From contig NZ_APNH01000005.1 in assembly GCF_040361275.1 (NCBI RefSeq), forward strand, positions 62,001 to 126,000: a stretch of DNA of 64,000 bases, in the 5' to 3' direction. This document shows positions 16,767 through 25,808 of the stretch, piece after piece. The first letter of the stretch is position 1, and the number at the start of each line of letters is the position of its first letter. The notes beneath the pieces were generated by a model that worked only from the letters and a program-made list of their open reading frames with translations, was not told the DNA's origin and did no database searches. The position numbers were made by a program, and so were the translations under genes. This DNA is from Salinisphaera sp. T31B1 (GTDB lineage Bacteria; Pseudomonadota; Gammaproteobacteria; Nevskiales; Salinisphaeraceae).

Positions 16767-19700
16767 CTATCGGCCACTGATGTCGAAGGTGGCCTGCGCC
16801 TGGGCGTCGGGCGAACGATCGACTACCGGTTCGGCAAGCGAGATACGATCCGGATTGACATCGCGGGCGGCCAGATAGTCGCGTACCGCCTCGCCCCGCT
16901 TGCGGGCCAGACCCTTGAGTTCGACCAAGTTGTCTTCGTCCACGGATGCGCCGTGGAATAGCGACATCTGGTCTGCGTCCCCGGGCACCGCATGGCCCTG
17001 AACGGTCAGATGCAGGTCCGGTTTGTCGCGCATGGCCTGGGCGATCCGACCGAGATACTGGCGATCCGCCGGGCGGATGTAATGCTTGCCCAGTTCGAAA
17101 CCTGCCGGCTTCGAGACCAGTGAACGGCCCAGATTGAGAACGGCGTTCTTGGCGCGATTGAGCAGACCCAGCGGCGAATAATCGCTCATGATCGCGGTAC
17201 GCAGGCCGGCCAGTACCGCTTCGCGGACCAGGTTCTTGATCGAGAAGTAGGGGTTGGTCACATCGCCCAGGATCAGGGTTTCGAAATTGATTAGGTCGTC
17301 CTGGCCGCGGACAAGCGCCAGCGCCGTGTCCAGCGATATCCCGAGCGCCACGTCGGTTTTGGCATGCGGGTCGTCCACGAGCCGGAAGTTCGACAGCGTG
17401 GTGTCCAGGTTGCCGTCGAGCTGGCCGGCGCTGGCCTCGAGATGAAGGGTGCCGTCGGCGACACCGTTGGCGATTCGGCGTCCGAGCGCGGCGTTGAGAT
17501 AGCCGGACAGCGGTTTCATCGCCAGCGACCGGAGCCAGGCGTCCAGATTCATATTCATGCCGCCGTTGGCCATCGGCGCGATCGTGCCGCGGCTGTCGAG
17601 ATGTCCGTAGGCGCCGACGTCCATTGCCAGCCGGTAGGTCGCACTCTGATCCAGCTGCGCGGTGTCGAGATCCTGAATGGCGAGATTGATGTTGCTGCCG
17701 CTGATCGCAACCGGCGGATCGACCGCCACATCGTTGAACATGAACACCGGCCCGGAGATCGCTACATCGCTGAAGGCGTAGCTGTTGGCGGGCCCGTCGG
17801 CGGCAGCACGCTTACCGGACCCGCTGGCGCCAGCGTCGTCGTCGTTGGAGCCGGCAAAGAACTCGGCCATGACGCCCATGCCCTGGCGGTCGCGGCGAAC
17901 ATGAATGCTGGCACCGTCCAGATCCAGCCGTGCCAGGCGATAGTCGCGCAGATCGTCCAACCGGAACTGGTCGGCGGTCGTGGTCACCGACTGCAGCACG
18001 GCTACATCGGAATCGGTATCGCCCAGCACGCGCACCCCGTGCGAGGTCAGCGAGTCGAGCCGGATCCGATCGAGGCCGTTAACGGACAGCCCGGCGGCAT
18101 GGGTCTGCAATGCGGCGACCCAAGGCGCCTGAATATCCGTATTCATCACCTTGAAATCGTGGCTGTCGATCTCGCCGGCCATGGTCAGTTTCAACGCGCT
18201 GCCGTCGGTCTGCGGTTGCTCGGCATAGCGACCGTCGTAGGCCAGGCGTGCGGCCGAGAGCGAAATGGCGGTTCCGGGCAGCGCCAGACCGGCATGGTCG
18301 GTGCTCAGCTGGCCTTGGGCAGTGCGAGCCAGCAGCGGACCGAAGTCAGTGCTGGTCGTACCCTGCCAGTTCAGGTGGTCGGCCGTGAACGTGGCGCTGT
18401 CGACGATCTCGAAAGACAGATCGCGGGTGTTCAGCTGGCCATCGGTCGCCAGCGTCGGTGCCGAGGCGCCGATCCGGGTATCGGTGGTTCCCTTGAACGC
18501 GATCGGCCCACTGGCCAGCGTCACGCCTGCCGGCACGCGGCTCGACAGCGCCGCGGTGTCGAGCTGTCCGTCGGTGTGGACTGTTTTCGTGCCGGTACCC
18601 AGTTTGGTACGGGTGGCGCCGTCGAACCGTACTTCGTCGCTGGACAGTTGCAGCCCGTCAGGCACGTCGATGGCAAACCCGTGCAGGCCGAGCGCGCCCT
18701 GACTGTCGACCTCGCTGGGCTGGGTCAGATCGAGCTTCACACGGCCTTTCCAGTTCAGACGCTCGGCCCGGGTTGCGGTGCCATCGGCGGTGACGATCGC
18801 CTGGCGCTGGCCGGTGAGTGTGCCATCGGTCGTCAGGCGGCGGCCGTCGCCAGTCAGTACGATCGTGGTCGTGCCATCCCAGGCGCCCTTGGCCTGGCGC
18901 AGGGTCACGCCATCCGGGTAGGCGATCTCGAACGCGGTGACGTCGATCTTGGCATCGACCGAGACGGTATCGGCACCGGCCGGCGGAGCGGGTGTCGTTT
19001 TCGCCTGGCGCGGCGACGCGCTAGGCATGGAGGTCAAACCCAACCGTGGGGCCCAGGCCAGCCCATCGTCGGATGCCGGCTCCGGCGCGCCAGCGGCGTC
19101 GGCGGTTGGCCCGGTTTTGCTTGATGCGGCGGAACTGGCGACCGGGCCCAGCAGATGCAACCGGATTCCGCCCTGCCATTCGAATCGATCGCTCGACAAC
19201 GCCGGGCCGCCGGCCAGTTCCAGCCGCGAATCCTGCCATGTGGTCTGTCCGTCGATCTGGATGTCCAGTCCCGCATCGGGGCCGTAGGTCAGGTCGATGG
19301 CCTGATGGCCGTCGAGCGTTCCGGTGAGGCGCTCGAGGCGGCCGGCCTGGGTGATGGGTGATAGCAGATCGAGCGCGAACTGTTCGGTGGTGATCTCGAA
19401 ATGCGCGCTTACGCGCCGGCCGAACGGCGTGACGCGGCCCTGCAGGCGGATGCGGCTGTCGCCGACGCTCAGATCGGCGTCCAGGGGCACGTCGTTGTCC
19501 GGTTCCCAGCTGACCACGTCGCGGGCATTGGACTGGTTGAACACCAGTTCGCGCTCCACGGCGGGAAAATCGTCGGTCGCCGGTTGAGAATAGCGCAGGC
19601 TCAGCCCGCCGATCCCCAGTTGCTCAATGGCGATGCCCCAGTTCAGGGAACCGCCGCTCGGCTGGTCCGAAAGCACCGTGATGCCGCCGACCCGAACGGC

Positions 19701-20045
19701 GTTGTCGGCGGTCCGGCGCACGTCGAGGATTGCGTCAGCGACGGCCAGGCGGGTCACCCGCAGCTGTTTGGACAACAGCGGGAGGTAGTCGATGGATATA
19801 TCGAGATGACCGATCCGGAAGCCTTCATCGCGCTGGGTTTGCCCGGTCAGACCGTCATAGGCGATCGTGCCGGTCAGCAGGTTCACGTCGACGTTGTCGA
19901 TCTGGGCGTCCACGCCGGCTTGGGCCAGATAATACAGCGTGAGCTCGCGCGCGATCAGCGGTGTGGCCGCCAGCAGCGCGGCACCGAGCAGGGCGATCGC
20001 TACAACGAAGATGAGTACGCGGCGTATGCCCCGTGAAAGCGTCAT
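16767..20045 (-). CDS. AsmA-like / DUF748 envelope protein with internal repeats
   Basis: A 1092-residue protein anchored by one N-terminal span (about 9-31), the rest predicted periplasmic. The N-terminus (YLAQAGVDAQIDNVDVNLLTG) and C-terminus (about 990-1080: FELGKHYIRPADRQYLGRIAQAM, then an OmpA-like peptidoglycan-interaction-style segment LTVQGHAVPGD) match the DUF748 family within the AsmA/TamB superfamily of inter-membrane lipid-transfer bridges. Residues 377-607 hold about five copies of a 41-44-residue beta-rich module. A Ser/Pro/Ala-rich linker at 300-360 interrupts the repeats. It would form a grooved rod spanning the periplasm; lipid transport is inference from the family. It is divergent from the oxidoreductase gene at 20117. 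Confidence 0.8.
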   Translation of the reverse strand: MTLSRGIRRVLIFVVAIALLGAALLAATPLIARELTLYYLAQAGVDAQIDNVDVNLLTGTIAYDGLTGQTQRDEGFRIGHLDISIDYLPLLSKQLRVTRLAVADAILDVRRTADNAVRVGGITVLSDQPSGGSLNWGIAIEQLGIGGLSLRYSQPATDDFPAVERELVFNQSNARDVVSWEPDNDVPLDADLSVGDSRIRLQGRVTPFGRRVSAHFEITTEQFALDLLSPITQAGRLERLTGTLDGHQAIDLTYGPDAGLDIQIDGQTTWQDSRLELAGGPALSSDRFEWQGGIRLHLLGPVASSAASSKTGPTADAAGAPEPASDDGLAWAPRLGLTSMPSASPRQAKTTPAPPAGADTVSVDAKIDVTAFEIAYPDGVTLRQAKGAWDGTTTIVLTGDGRRLTTDGTLTGQRQAIVTADGTATRAERLNWKGRVKLDLTQPSEVDSQGALGLHGFAIDVPDGLQLSSDEVRFDGATRTKLGTGTKTVHTDGQLDTAALSSRVPAGVTLASGPIAFKGTTDTRIGASAPTLATDGQLNTRDLSFEIVDSATFTADHLNWQGTTSTDFGPLLARTAQGQLSTDHAGLALPGTAISLSAARLAYDGRYAEQPQTDGSALKLTMAGEIDSHDFKVMNTDIQAPWVAALQTHAAGLSVNGLDRIRLDSLTSHGVRVLGDTDSDVAVLQSVTTTADQFRLDDLRDYRLARLDLDGASIHVRRDRQGMGVMAEFFAGSNDDDAGASGSGKRAAADGPANSYAFSDVAISGPVFMFNDVAVDPPVAISGSNINLAIQDLDTAQLDQSATYRLAMDVGAYGHLDSRGTIAPMANGGMNMNLDAWLRSLAMKPLSGYLNAALGRRIANGVADGTLHLEASAGQLDGNLDTTLSNFRLVDDPHAKTDVALGISLDTALALVRGQDDLINFETLILGDVTNPYFSIKNLVREAVLAGLRTAIMSDYSPLGLLNRAKNAVLNLGRSLVSKPAGFELGKHYIRPADRQYLGRIAQAMRDKPDLHLTVQGHAVPGDADQMSLFHGASVDEDNLVELKGLARKRGEAVRDYLAARDVNPDRISLAEPVVDRSPDAQAQATFDISGR
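18225..18917 (-). repeat. Tandem ~43-residue protein repeats inside the AsmA-like gene
   Basis: Residues 377-607 contain units that each run P-x-G-(V/L)-x-L, then a (W/F)-x-G-(T/A)-T box, then T-D-G-x-L. Examples begin PDGVTLRQAKGAWDGTTT (377), PDGLQLSSDEVRFDGATR (462), PAGVTLASGPIAFKGTTD (505) and VDSATFTADHLNWQGTTS (548). The last three start exactly 43 residues apart. The copies are diverged at the DNA level, so this is an old protein repeat. Confidence 0.75.
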
Positions 20046-20116
20046 GAAATGGTCTGATTGGCCGCGCGGACTACAGACCTTATCATCGGGGCTTCGTTTT
20101 CCTCATCACAGATGCC

Positions 20117-20986
20117 ATGAAAAGTGCATTCATCGGTCTTGGCGGCATGGGCCAGGGTATGGCCGCAAACCTGCAGGCCGCGGGCCTGCTGAGCGCGGTC
20201 TACAACCGAACCCACGAGAAGGCCGAGGCATTCGCGCGCGAGCATGACGTCAAAGCGGTACGCACCCCGGCCGAGACGCTCGCCGAAGCCGAGATCATCG
20301 TCATTTGCGTGAGCGCCGATGACGATGTTCTGGCGATGGTCGACGAGATCGCCGACCAGCTGACCGATCGCCATGTCGTCATCGATTGCTCCACCGTCGC
20401 CAGCGACACTGCGCGTGAAGCCGCCCGCCGGGTGGCCAGGAACGGCGCCGGCTTCGTCGACGCGCCGGTCTCCGGCGGCACCGAGGGGGCGAAGAACGGC
20501 ACGCTGTCGATCATGGTGGGCGCTGACGACGCCGTATTCGAGCGCGTCATGCCGGTGCTCGACGCCATGGGTGCCAAGATCACCCATATGGGCGGCGTGG
20601 GAACCGGTCAGGCGACCAAGGCGGTCAACCAGATCCTGTGTGCCGGCATCAATCAGGCCGTCTGCGAGGGTCTGCGGTTCGGCGCAGCGCTGGACCTGCC
20701 ACTGGACAAGGTCGTGGACGTGGTCGGTTCCGGGGCGGCGGGCAACTGGTTCGTCAACCATCGCGGCAAGACGATGGTCCAGGATATCTTCGAGCCGGGC
20801 TTCAAGCTCAAGCACCATCACAAGGACCTGGGCATCTGCCTGCACATGGCCGAACTCAACGGCGGCACGCTGCCGCTGTCGGCCAAGACCCGCGAGGAAT
20901 ACGCGCGGCTGATGGAGCAGGGCCACGGTGACGAGGATATCTCGGCGCTATACCGCCTGCGTAGCGACCTGTTCCAAAAAGACTGA
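20117..20986 (+). CDS. 3-hydroxyisobutyrate dehydrogenase family oxidoreductase (GarR/MmsB-like)
   Basis: A 289-residue beta-hydroxyacid dehydrogenase. The Rossmann motif is IGLGGMGQGMAANL (6-19), the substrate signature is FVDAPVSGGTEGAKNGTLSIMVG (113-135), and the catalytic lysine is Lys168 in GTGQATKAVNQIL. Asn30-Arg31 after beta-2 (YNRTHEKAE) suggests NADPH preference. Likely activities are 3-hydroxyisobutyrate dehydrogenase or 2-hydroxy-3-oxopropionate (tartronate semialdehyde) reductase; sequence alone does not decide. It is transcribed away from the AsmA-like gene and ends before a strong hairpin. Confidence 0.88.
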   Translation: MKSAFIGLGGMGQGMAANLQAAGLLSAVYNRTHEKAEAFAREHDVKAVRTPAETLAEAEIIVICVSADDDVLAMVDEIADQLTDRHVVIDCSTVASDTAREAARRVARNGAGFVDAPVSGGTEGAKNGTLSIMVGADDAVFERVMPVLDAMGAKITHMGGVGTGQATKAVNQILCAGINQAVCEGLRFGAALDLPLDKVVDVVGSGAAGNWFVNHRGKTMVQDIFEPGFKLKHHHKDLGICLHMAELNGGTLPLSAKTREEYARLMEQGHGDEDISALYRLRSDLFQKD

Positions 20987-21013
20987 GCCGGCGCACGCGG
21001 CCCCCGCCGAGCG

Positions 21014-21043
21014 CGCGGGTTCGGGCACTTGCCCGAACCCGCG
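21014..21043. terminator. Long perfect hairpin after the oxidoreductase gene
   Basis: A perfect 13-bp stem, CGCGGGTTCGGGC (21014-21026) with its complement (21031-21043), closes the 4-base loop ACTT, 28 bp beyond the stop codon at 20986. It lacks a T run, so it may be an RNA 3'-end stabiliser or a poor intrinsic terminator. Confidence 0.55.
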
Positions 21044-21118
21044 TCGCGGCCAACGCATATACAACCGTCGCCAACTCAGACTGACTCGCCTGATCCCCGG
21101 AACCGTCGGCGAGCAGAC

Positions 21119-21740
21119 ATGGCGAACGAACCGGCCCACACGCGCAAGATCGCCCAGGTCAGGCGGTCTCCTGGATCACGAAGATCTGTGCCACCACGGT
21201 GGGTGAGACCCAGGGTGACCTGATCGTCGATGACGCTGCCTATCGGCTACGCCGTGAGCTCGCTGATTCCGGTCGCTCTGTTTCTGATCGCCTTTGTGGC
21301 CCAGCTGCGGGCGCAAACCTTTCACCCGGCTTTGTACTGGATCGTGATCTTGGCGACCAGTAGCGCCGGGACCACGCTTTCCCAACTAATGAACCGAACT
21401 GTCGGACTCGGCTAGGCGAGCGGCTCGATCCGGCGGGCCGGGTTGCTGATATTCGTGCTGCTGATCCGGCGATTGAGCCTGGGCTCAATCCCGGCCGACG
21501 ACACCCGCCGACCGAGCGTCGAGCGCGTCTACTGGGCAGCGATCCCCGTGCCCGGCTATCGTTTTACCTCGCGAGCGTGCAGGGCGTTGTTCTGGGCCGC
21601 CCCGCCCTGGTGCTGATCCGTCTTTTCAGAGCCCGATGGGCGATCTGCTCACCAGGCGCCGGGTACAGGGCGTACCGGGGACGGGCATGAGCGGCGCCAC
21701 GCAGGTACTGGTGTCAATTCTGGTCGTGCGGGTCGTGGTT
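21119..21740 (+). pseudogene. Decayed COG4705/DUF347 membrane protein gene
   Basis: Fragments of one multi-span membrane protein lie in order but in different frames. MANEPAHTRKIAQV starts at 21119. WITKICATTVGETQGDLIV follows from about 21172 in another frame. TLPIGYAVSSLIPVALFLIA and on to LMNRTVGLG occupies 21230-21412 in a third frame, ending at an in-frame TAG (21413-21415). The same frame then resumes with ASGSIRR...VERVYWAAIPV. SRACRALFWAA comes next, and MGDLLTRRRVQGV from 21636 is shifted again. The spacing between YWAAI and LFWAA is too short, implying an internal deletion. The order matches the family of membrane-anchored DUF347-repeat proteins as I know it. At least three frame changes plus a stop mean it is non-functional. 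Confidence 0.8.
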
Positions 21741-21827
21741 CGCGGCGGCCAGCACCGCGAACCACGCCACCGCATCGCCCGAGCGCCACCGCCACGGGCC
21801 GAACACGGCCCGGGTGGCAGGCTACGG

Positions 21828-22340
21828 TCAGGGAAAAGCGGGCTTGTGTGGATCGGTGCCCTCGATCCTGGCCTCGGGATGGTTGTTACGCACGACCGCC
21901 TCGATACGCTCGACGTCTTCGGCCGGCACGTCGACCATCATCAGGACGCGGCCCTGTTTTATCGCCTGTTCATACTCGCCGACCTGGGGATGGTCGTGGC
22001 GGATGCCGATCATGCTCGAGGCCCAGGCGCCGAAACCTGCGCCGGCCACGCCCGTAGCCGCCACCGCACCGCCGCCGATGACGATGCCCGCCGGCGGAAA
22101 CGCCATGGCGGCCAGCCCGGCGAGTACGCCCGTGACCGCACCGGCGGCTGCACCGCGTCCGGCCGAGCCGGCCAGATCCGTGGTCTGGCCGACGCCAGCG
22201 CTCGGCAGGTCGGCGGTATCGGTGTCATGGCTGGCGACGACGTACATGTGATCTTCCGGCACACGCGCTAGCAGAAGCTCGTCGACCACCTGATGCGCGG
22301 TTTCGACTTCGGGAAGCAGAAAATACAAGCGACGCGACAT
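21828..22340 (-). CDS. Glycine-zipper protein of DUF1269-like type
   Basis: A 170-residue protein. Residues 1-50 (MSRRLYFLLPEVETAHQVVDELLLARVPEDHMYVVA) form a small alpha/beta domain. Residues about 65-115 are a Gly/Ala-rich hydrophobic stretch (GRGAAAGAVTGVLAGLAAMAF, GAVAATGVAGAGFGAWASSMIG) able to insert in a membrane as a glycine-zipper hairpin. A C-terminal VLMMVDVPAEDVERIEAVVRNNHPEARIEG repeats the alpha/beta theme. AAGGA precedes the ATG at 22340. This layout is common among small stress proteins; no activity is known. Confidence 0.75.
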   Translation of the reverse strand: MSRRLYFLLPEVETAHQVVDELLLARVPEDHMYVVASHDTDTADLPSAGVGQTTDLAGSAGRGAAAGAVTGVLAGLAAMAFPPAGIVIGGGAVAATGVAGAGFGAWASSMIGIRHDHPQVGEYEQAIKQGRVLMMVDVPAEDVERIEAVVRNNHPEARIEGTDPHKPAFP

Positions 22341-22420
22341 ACGAAATCCTTCGTCAGTGTAAGAGCCAATGAATCTGGGACTGCAGATCCGCACCCAGGT
22401 TCAACACCGACGGGCGGGAT

Positions 22421-23806
22421 CTACAGCATGGCGCGAGCCCTCGAGACGGCGGCACGCACCTGAGCCGGCGCGGTACCGCCAATATGGTTGCGGGCGGCGA
22501 CCGAGCCATCGAGGGTCAGTACGTCATAGACGTCGGATTCGATGACCGTCGAGAAACGCTGCAGGGTGGTCAGTTCCAAATCAGCCAGATCGCAGCCCGC
22601 GCCGATGGCGTGCTGCACGCTCTGGCCGACGATCTCGTGGGCATCGCGAAAGGCCACGCCGCGACGTACCAGGTAATCGGCGAGATCGGTTGCCGTCGAG
22701 AACCCCTTGCGCGCGGCCTCGCGACAGACCGACGCATGAACGGTCACGTGCGGCATCATGTCGGCATACAGCGCCACGCTGGCCAGCAGCGTGTCGACTG
22801 TGTCGAAGATCGGTTCCTTGTCTTCCTGGTTGTCGCGGTTGTAGGCCAGCGGCTGGCCTTTCATCAGCGTCAGCAGGGCGACCAGGTGGCCGTTCACGCG
22901 GGCGGTCTTGCCGCGCACGATCTCGGCGACGTCCGGGTTCTTCTTCTGCGGCATGATCGAACTGCCGGTGCAGTAGCGATCTGGCAGGTCGACGAAACCG
23001 AAGGCCGGGCTCATCCACAGCACCAGTTCCTCGGAGGCGCGCGACAGATGGGTCATGATCAGGCTCGCCGCGGAGACGAACTCGATCGCGAAATCGCGAT
23101 CGGAGACCGCGTCCAGCGAGTTGTCGATCACGCTGTCGAAGCCGAGTTCGCCGGCGACCATCTCGCGGTCGATCGGGAAAGTGGTGCCGGCCAGCGCTGC
23201 CGCGCCCAGCGGCAGTCGGTTCACGCGGGCGCGCACTTCGCGCAGGCGTTCGCTATCACGGGCGAGCATGGCCTGCCAGGCCAGCATGTGGTGGCCGAAC
23301 GTCACCGGTTGAGCGACCTGCATATGGGTGAAGCCGGGCATGACGGTTTCGGCCTCACGCTCGGCCAAGTCGATGAGCGCACTGCGCAGCCGCACCACCT
23401 CCGCGATGAGCGCATCGATGGCATCGCGCAGCCACAGACGGATGTCGGTGGCGACCTGGTCGTTGCGCGAGCGGCCGGTATGCAGTTTCTTGCCGAGGGC
23501 GCCGATATCCTCGGTCAGCCGTGCCTCGATATTCATGTGGACGTCTTCCAGCGCCGGGTCCCATTCGAACGCCCCGTCGGCGATACGTTGGCTGATGGCC
23601 TCCAGCCCGGCGGCGATCTGCTCGAATTCAGCGTCGGTAAGCACGCCCACCGAGGCCAGCATGCGCGCATGCGCGATCGAGCCACGGATGTCGTGGGCGG
23701 CCAGGCGCGAATCGAAGGATACCGATTCGGTGAAGGCCGCCACGCGGGCGTCCGGGCCCTCGGAGAAACGGCCGCCCCAGGTCTGATGGCTGTCGCGTCG
23801 GGTCAT
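22421..23806 (-). CDS. argH: Argininosuccinate lyase
   Basis: ArgH splits argininosuccinate into arginine and fumarate, the last step of arginine synthesis. The 461-residue product matches the family in length and motifs: [14 protein letters not shown] at the N-terminus, [35 protein letters not shown], and the superfamily signature [20 protein letters not shown]. The open frame continues to 24478 but that part is antisense to algZ; the ATG at 23806 starts the conserved protein. It is divergent from algZ (168 bp), the same arrangement as in Pseudomonas. Confidence 0.97.
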   Translation of the reverse strand: MTRRDSHQTWGGRFSEGPDARVAAFTESVSFDSRLAAHDIRGSIAHARMLASVGVLTDAEFEQIAAGLEAISQRIADGAFEWDPALEDVHMNIEARLTEDIGALGKKLHTGRSRNDQVATDIRLWLRDAIDALIAEVVRLRSALIDLAEREAETVMPGFTHMQVAQPVTFGHHMLAWQAMLARDSERLREVRARVNRLPLGAAALAGTTFPIDREMVAGELGFDSVIDNSLDAVSDRDFAIEFVSAASLIMTHLSRASEELVLWMSPAFGFVDLPDRYCTGSSIMPQKKNPDVAEIVRGKTARVNGHLVALLTLMKGQPLAYNRDNQEDKEPIFDTVDTLLASVALYADMMPHVTVHASVCREAARKGFSTATDLADYLVRRGVAFRDAHEIVGQSVQHAIGAGCDLADLELTTLQRFSTVIESDVYDVLTLDGSVAARNHIGGTAPAQVRAAVSRARAML

Positions 23807-23974
23807 GTGTCTGGCTCGTGTGCTGGCAGTGCGTGGCCGGTCGCCGCTCGGCTGGGCGACCGGAATCATGGCGCGCGAGTATATCAACGGTTCAGGCCAG
23901 TCTGGCCGGCCACGGATCGGCGGCCGCCGGACCCCACGCTTGACGCGGGCCTCGGGGGCTCGAACACTCGCCCG

Positions 23975-25024
23975 ATGCTCACCAGCCGTCCCGACGTGGA
24001 GTTCCTGCCGGATTTCTGTACCGGCGCGCGCGTGCTGCGCGTGCTCGTGGTCTGCCAGGCGGTCGCCTTGGTGCTGGCCCTCGGCGGATCCTGGAGCCAC
24101 GAACTCGCCCCGAGATTCTTGCTGCTCTCCGTCTATCTGCAGTGGATCGGCGTGTGCAGCGCGGCCGCGCTGTGTCTGATCCGTCGCTACGCGGGGCATC
24201 TGTCGGCCCGAAGCGTGATGCTGCTGGCCTATCTGACCCTGCTGGGGGTGACCCTGGCAATCACCGAGATCACCTTCGCGGCCGGGCGATATACCGGGTT
24301 TGCCCTGTTGCTGGCCGATGCTTCGCACCTGGGCTTTGTCGGCCGCAGCCTGGGGATCTGTGCGGTCGTCGCGGCACTGGCCTTGCGTTATTTCTGGCTT
24401 CGCTCGGCCTGGCAGGATCGCGCCGATTCGGAAATGCGCGCGCGTCTGGAAGCCTTGCAGGCGCGTATCGAACCCCACTTCCTGTTCAACAGTCTCAACA
24501 GTGTGGCGGCCCTGATCTCAATACGACCGCAGCAGGCCGAGCAGGCACTCGAGGATCTCGCCGCACTTCTGCGCGCGCGCCTGTCGTCGCAGGCGCCGGC
24601 GTTGACGACGCTGGCCGACGAGATGGTTCTGGTCGAGGCTTATGTCCGTATCGAGCAGCTCCGTCTGGGTGAACGGCTGTGCATGGCCGTCGACATCAGC
24701 CAGGCCGCGCGGGCCTGTCATCTGCCGGCGCTGTCGGTTCAACCGCTGATCGAGAATGCCATCGGGCACGGCGTGGCCCGACTGGCCCAGGGCGGCACGG
24801 TTTCTTTAAGTGCAGCACGCCGGGCCGATCAACTGGTACTGAACGTCACCAACCCGCTGGCCGGCCGCACAGCGGCCGCACCCGGCAACCGACAGGCGCT
24901 GGAAAACATCCGGCATCGTCTGGCGCTGCGCTATGGCCCGCAGGCCCGGCTGGACATCCACGCCGATACCCAGCGATTCGTCGTTGAAATGCATATCCCG
25001 CAGCACGCAGGCTGGGATACATGA
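23975..25024 (+). CDS. algZ: LytS/AlgZ (FimS)-family sensor histidine kinase
   Basis: A 349-residue kinase with about four membrane spans in the first 145 residues, then the His_kinase domain of the LytS family: [24 protein letters not shown] with His168, and [18 protein letters not shown] as the N-box. The family lacks the usual G2 box and is often an unorthodox kinase. It is translationally coupled to the regulator gene by ATGA (25021-25024). In Pseudomonas this pair (AlgZ/FimS-AlgR) controls alginate and twitching; here the targets are unknown. A longer upstream frame is antisense to argH; the chosen ATG at 23975 has a weak ribosome site. Confidence 0.9.
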   Translation: MLTSRPDVEFLPDFCTGARVLRVLVVCQAVALVLALGGSWSHELAPRFLLLSVYLQWIGVCSAAALCLIRRYAGHLSARSVMLLAYLTLLGVTLAITEITFAAGRYTGFALLLADASHLGFVGRSLGICAVVAALALRYFWLRSAWQDRADSEMRARLEALQARIEPHFLFNSLNSVAALISIRPQQAEQALEDLAALLRARLSSQAPALTTLADEMVLVEAYVRIEQLRLGERLCMAVDISQAARACHLPALSVQPLIENAIGHGVARLAQGGTVSLSAARRADQLVLNVTNPLAGRTAAAPGNRQALENIRHRLALRYGPQARLDIHADTQRFVVEMHIPQHAGWDT

Positions 25025-25749
25025 AGCTCGTGATCGTCGATGACGAACCGCTGGCGCGCGACCGCCTCCGCCGCATGGTTGCCGAATTTCCCGGCTACGA
25101 GGTGGTCGCCGAGGCCGGCAACGGCGATGCGGCGATCCGCTGCGTGCGCGAGCAGCTGGCCGACGTCATTCTGCTCGATCTGCATATGCCCGGGCTGGAC
25201 GGTCTACAGGTGGCGCGGACCCTGGCCGAACTGGATGTGCCGCCGGCGGTGATCTTCGTGACCGCGCACAGCGAGCATGCGTTGTCGGCTCATAACAGCC
25301 ATGCCGCCGGCTACCTGCTCAAGCCGGTTCGTCGAGACGACCTCGCCGCCGCACTGGCGCGGGCAAGCCGGCCCAGTCGGGCACAGGTGGCTGCGCTGGC
25401 CGGGCTGGATATGGCCGACACACCCGCTTACGTCAGCGCACGCACGCGTGAGGGTATCGAGCGGGTGGCGGTCGGCGATATCCTTTACTTCTGGGCCGAC
25501 CAGAAATACACGTCGGTTTATCATCTGAGTGGCGAGCTGCTGATCGAACAATCGCTGCTCGCGCTCCAGCAGCAGCTCGGCTCGGCGTTCATGCGCGTGC
25601 ACCGCAAGGCGCTGGTCGCGCGGCGACATATCGTCGGGCTGCGTATCGACAGCCGGGCGGGGCCGCTACTGAGCCTGCGTCATTGTCGTTGCAGCATACC
25701 GGTGAGTCGTCGGCGGCTGGCCGAGGTCCGTGCGCTGCTCGAAAACTAA
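25021..25749 (+). CDS. algR: LytTR-family response regulator AlgR-like
   Basis: A 242-residue regulator with a receiver domain (1-120; acidic pair at 7-8, acceptor Asp53 in ILLDLHMPGLDG, Lys at about 101 in YLLKPV) and a C-terminal LytTR DNA-binding domain (about 140-240; VAVGDILYFWADQKYTSVYHLSGELLIEQSL and FMRVHRKALVARRHI). It follows its kinase with a 4-bp overlap and is 59 bp from hemC. The algR-hemC order is conserved in pseudomonads. Direct regulation of the heme genes is possible but not shown by the sequence. Confidence 0.94.
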   Translation: MKLVIVDDEPLARDRLRRMVAEFPGYEVVAEAGNGDAAIRCVREQLADVILLDLHMPGLDGLQVARTLAELDVPPAVIFVTAHSEHALSAHNSHAAGYLLKPVRRDDLAAALARASRPSRAQVAALAGLDMADTPAYVSARTREGIERVAVGDILYFWADQKYTSVYHLSGELLIEQSLLALQQQLGSAFMRVHRKALVARRHIVGLRIDSRAGPLLSLRHCRCSIPVSRRRLAEVRALLEN

Positions 25750-25808
25750 CGCGCGGGCCATGCGTCCGGCTGTTTCCACGTTTCTACTATTCAAGGCATC
25801 CATCAATC

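Noticed and set aside
17364-19124. Long plus-strand open frame (586 codons) opposite the AsmA-like gene
   Set aside because: The minus-strand protein has clear family features and repeats; this frame gives low-complexity Arg/Gly/Val-rich sequence with no motif, a usual shadow in GC-rich DNA.
22484-23974. N-terminal extension of the algZ frame by about 497 codons
   Set aside because: It is fully antisense to argH. The conserved LytS-type kinase begins at the ATG at 23975.
23807-24478. Upstream extension of argH by 224 codons
   Set aside because: It overlaps algZ in antisense and has no homology to ArgH. The conserved protein starts at 23806.
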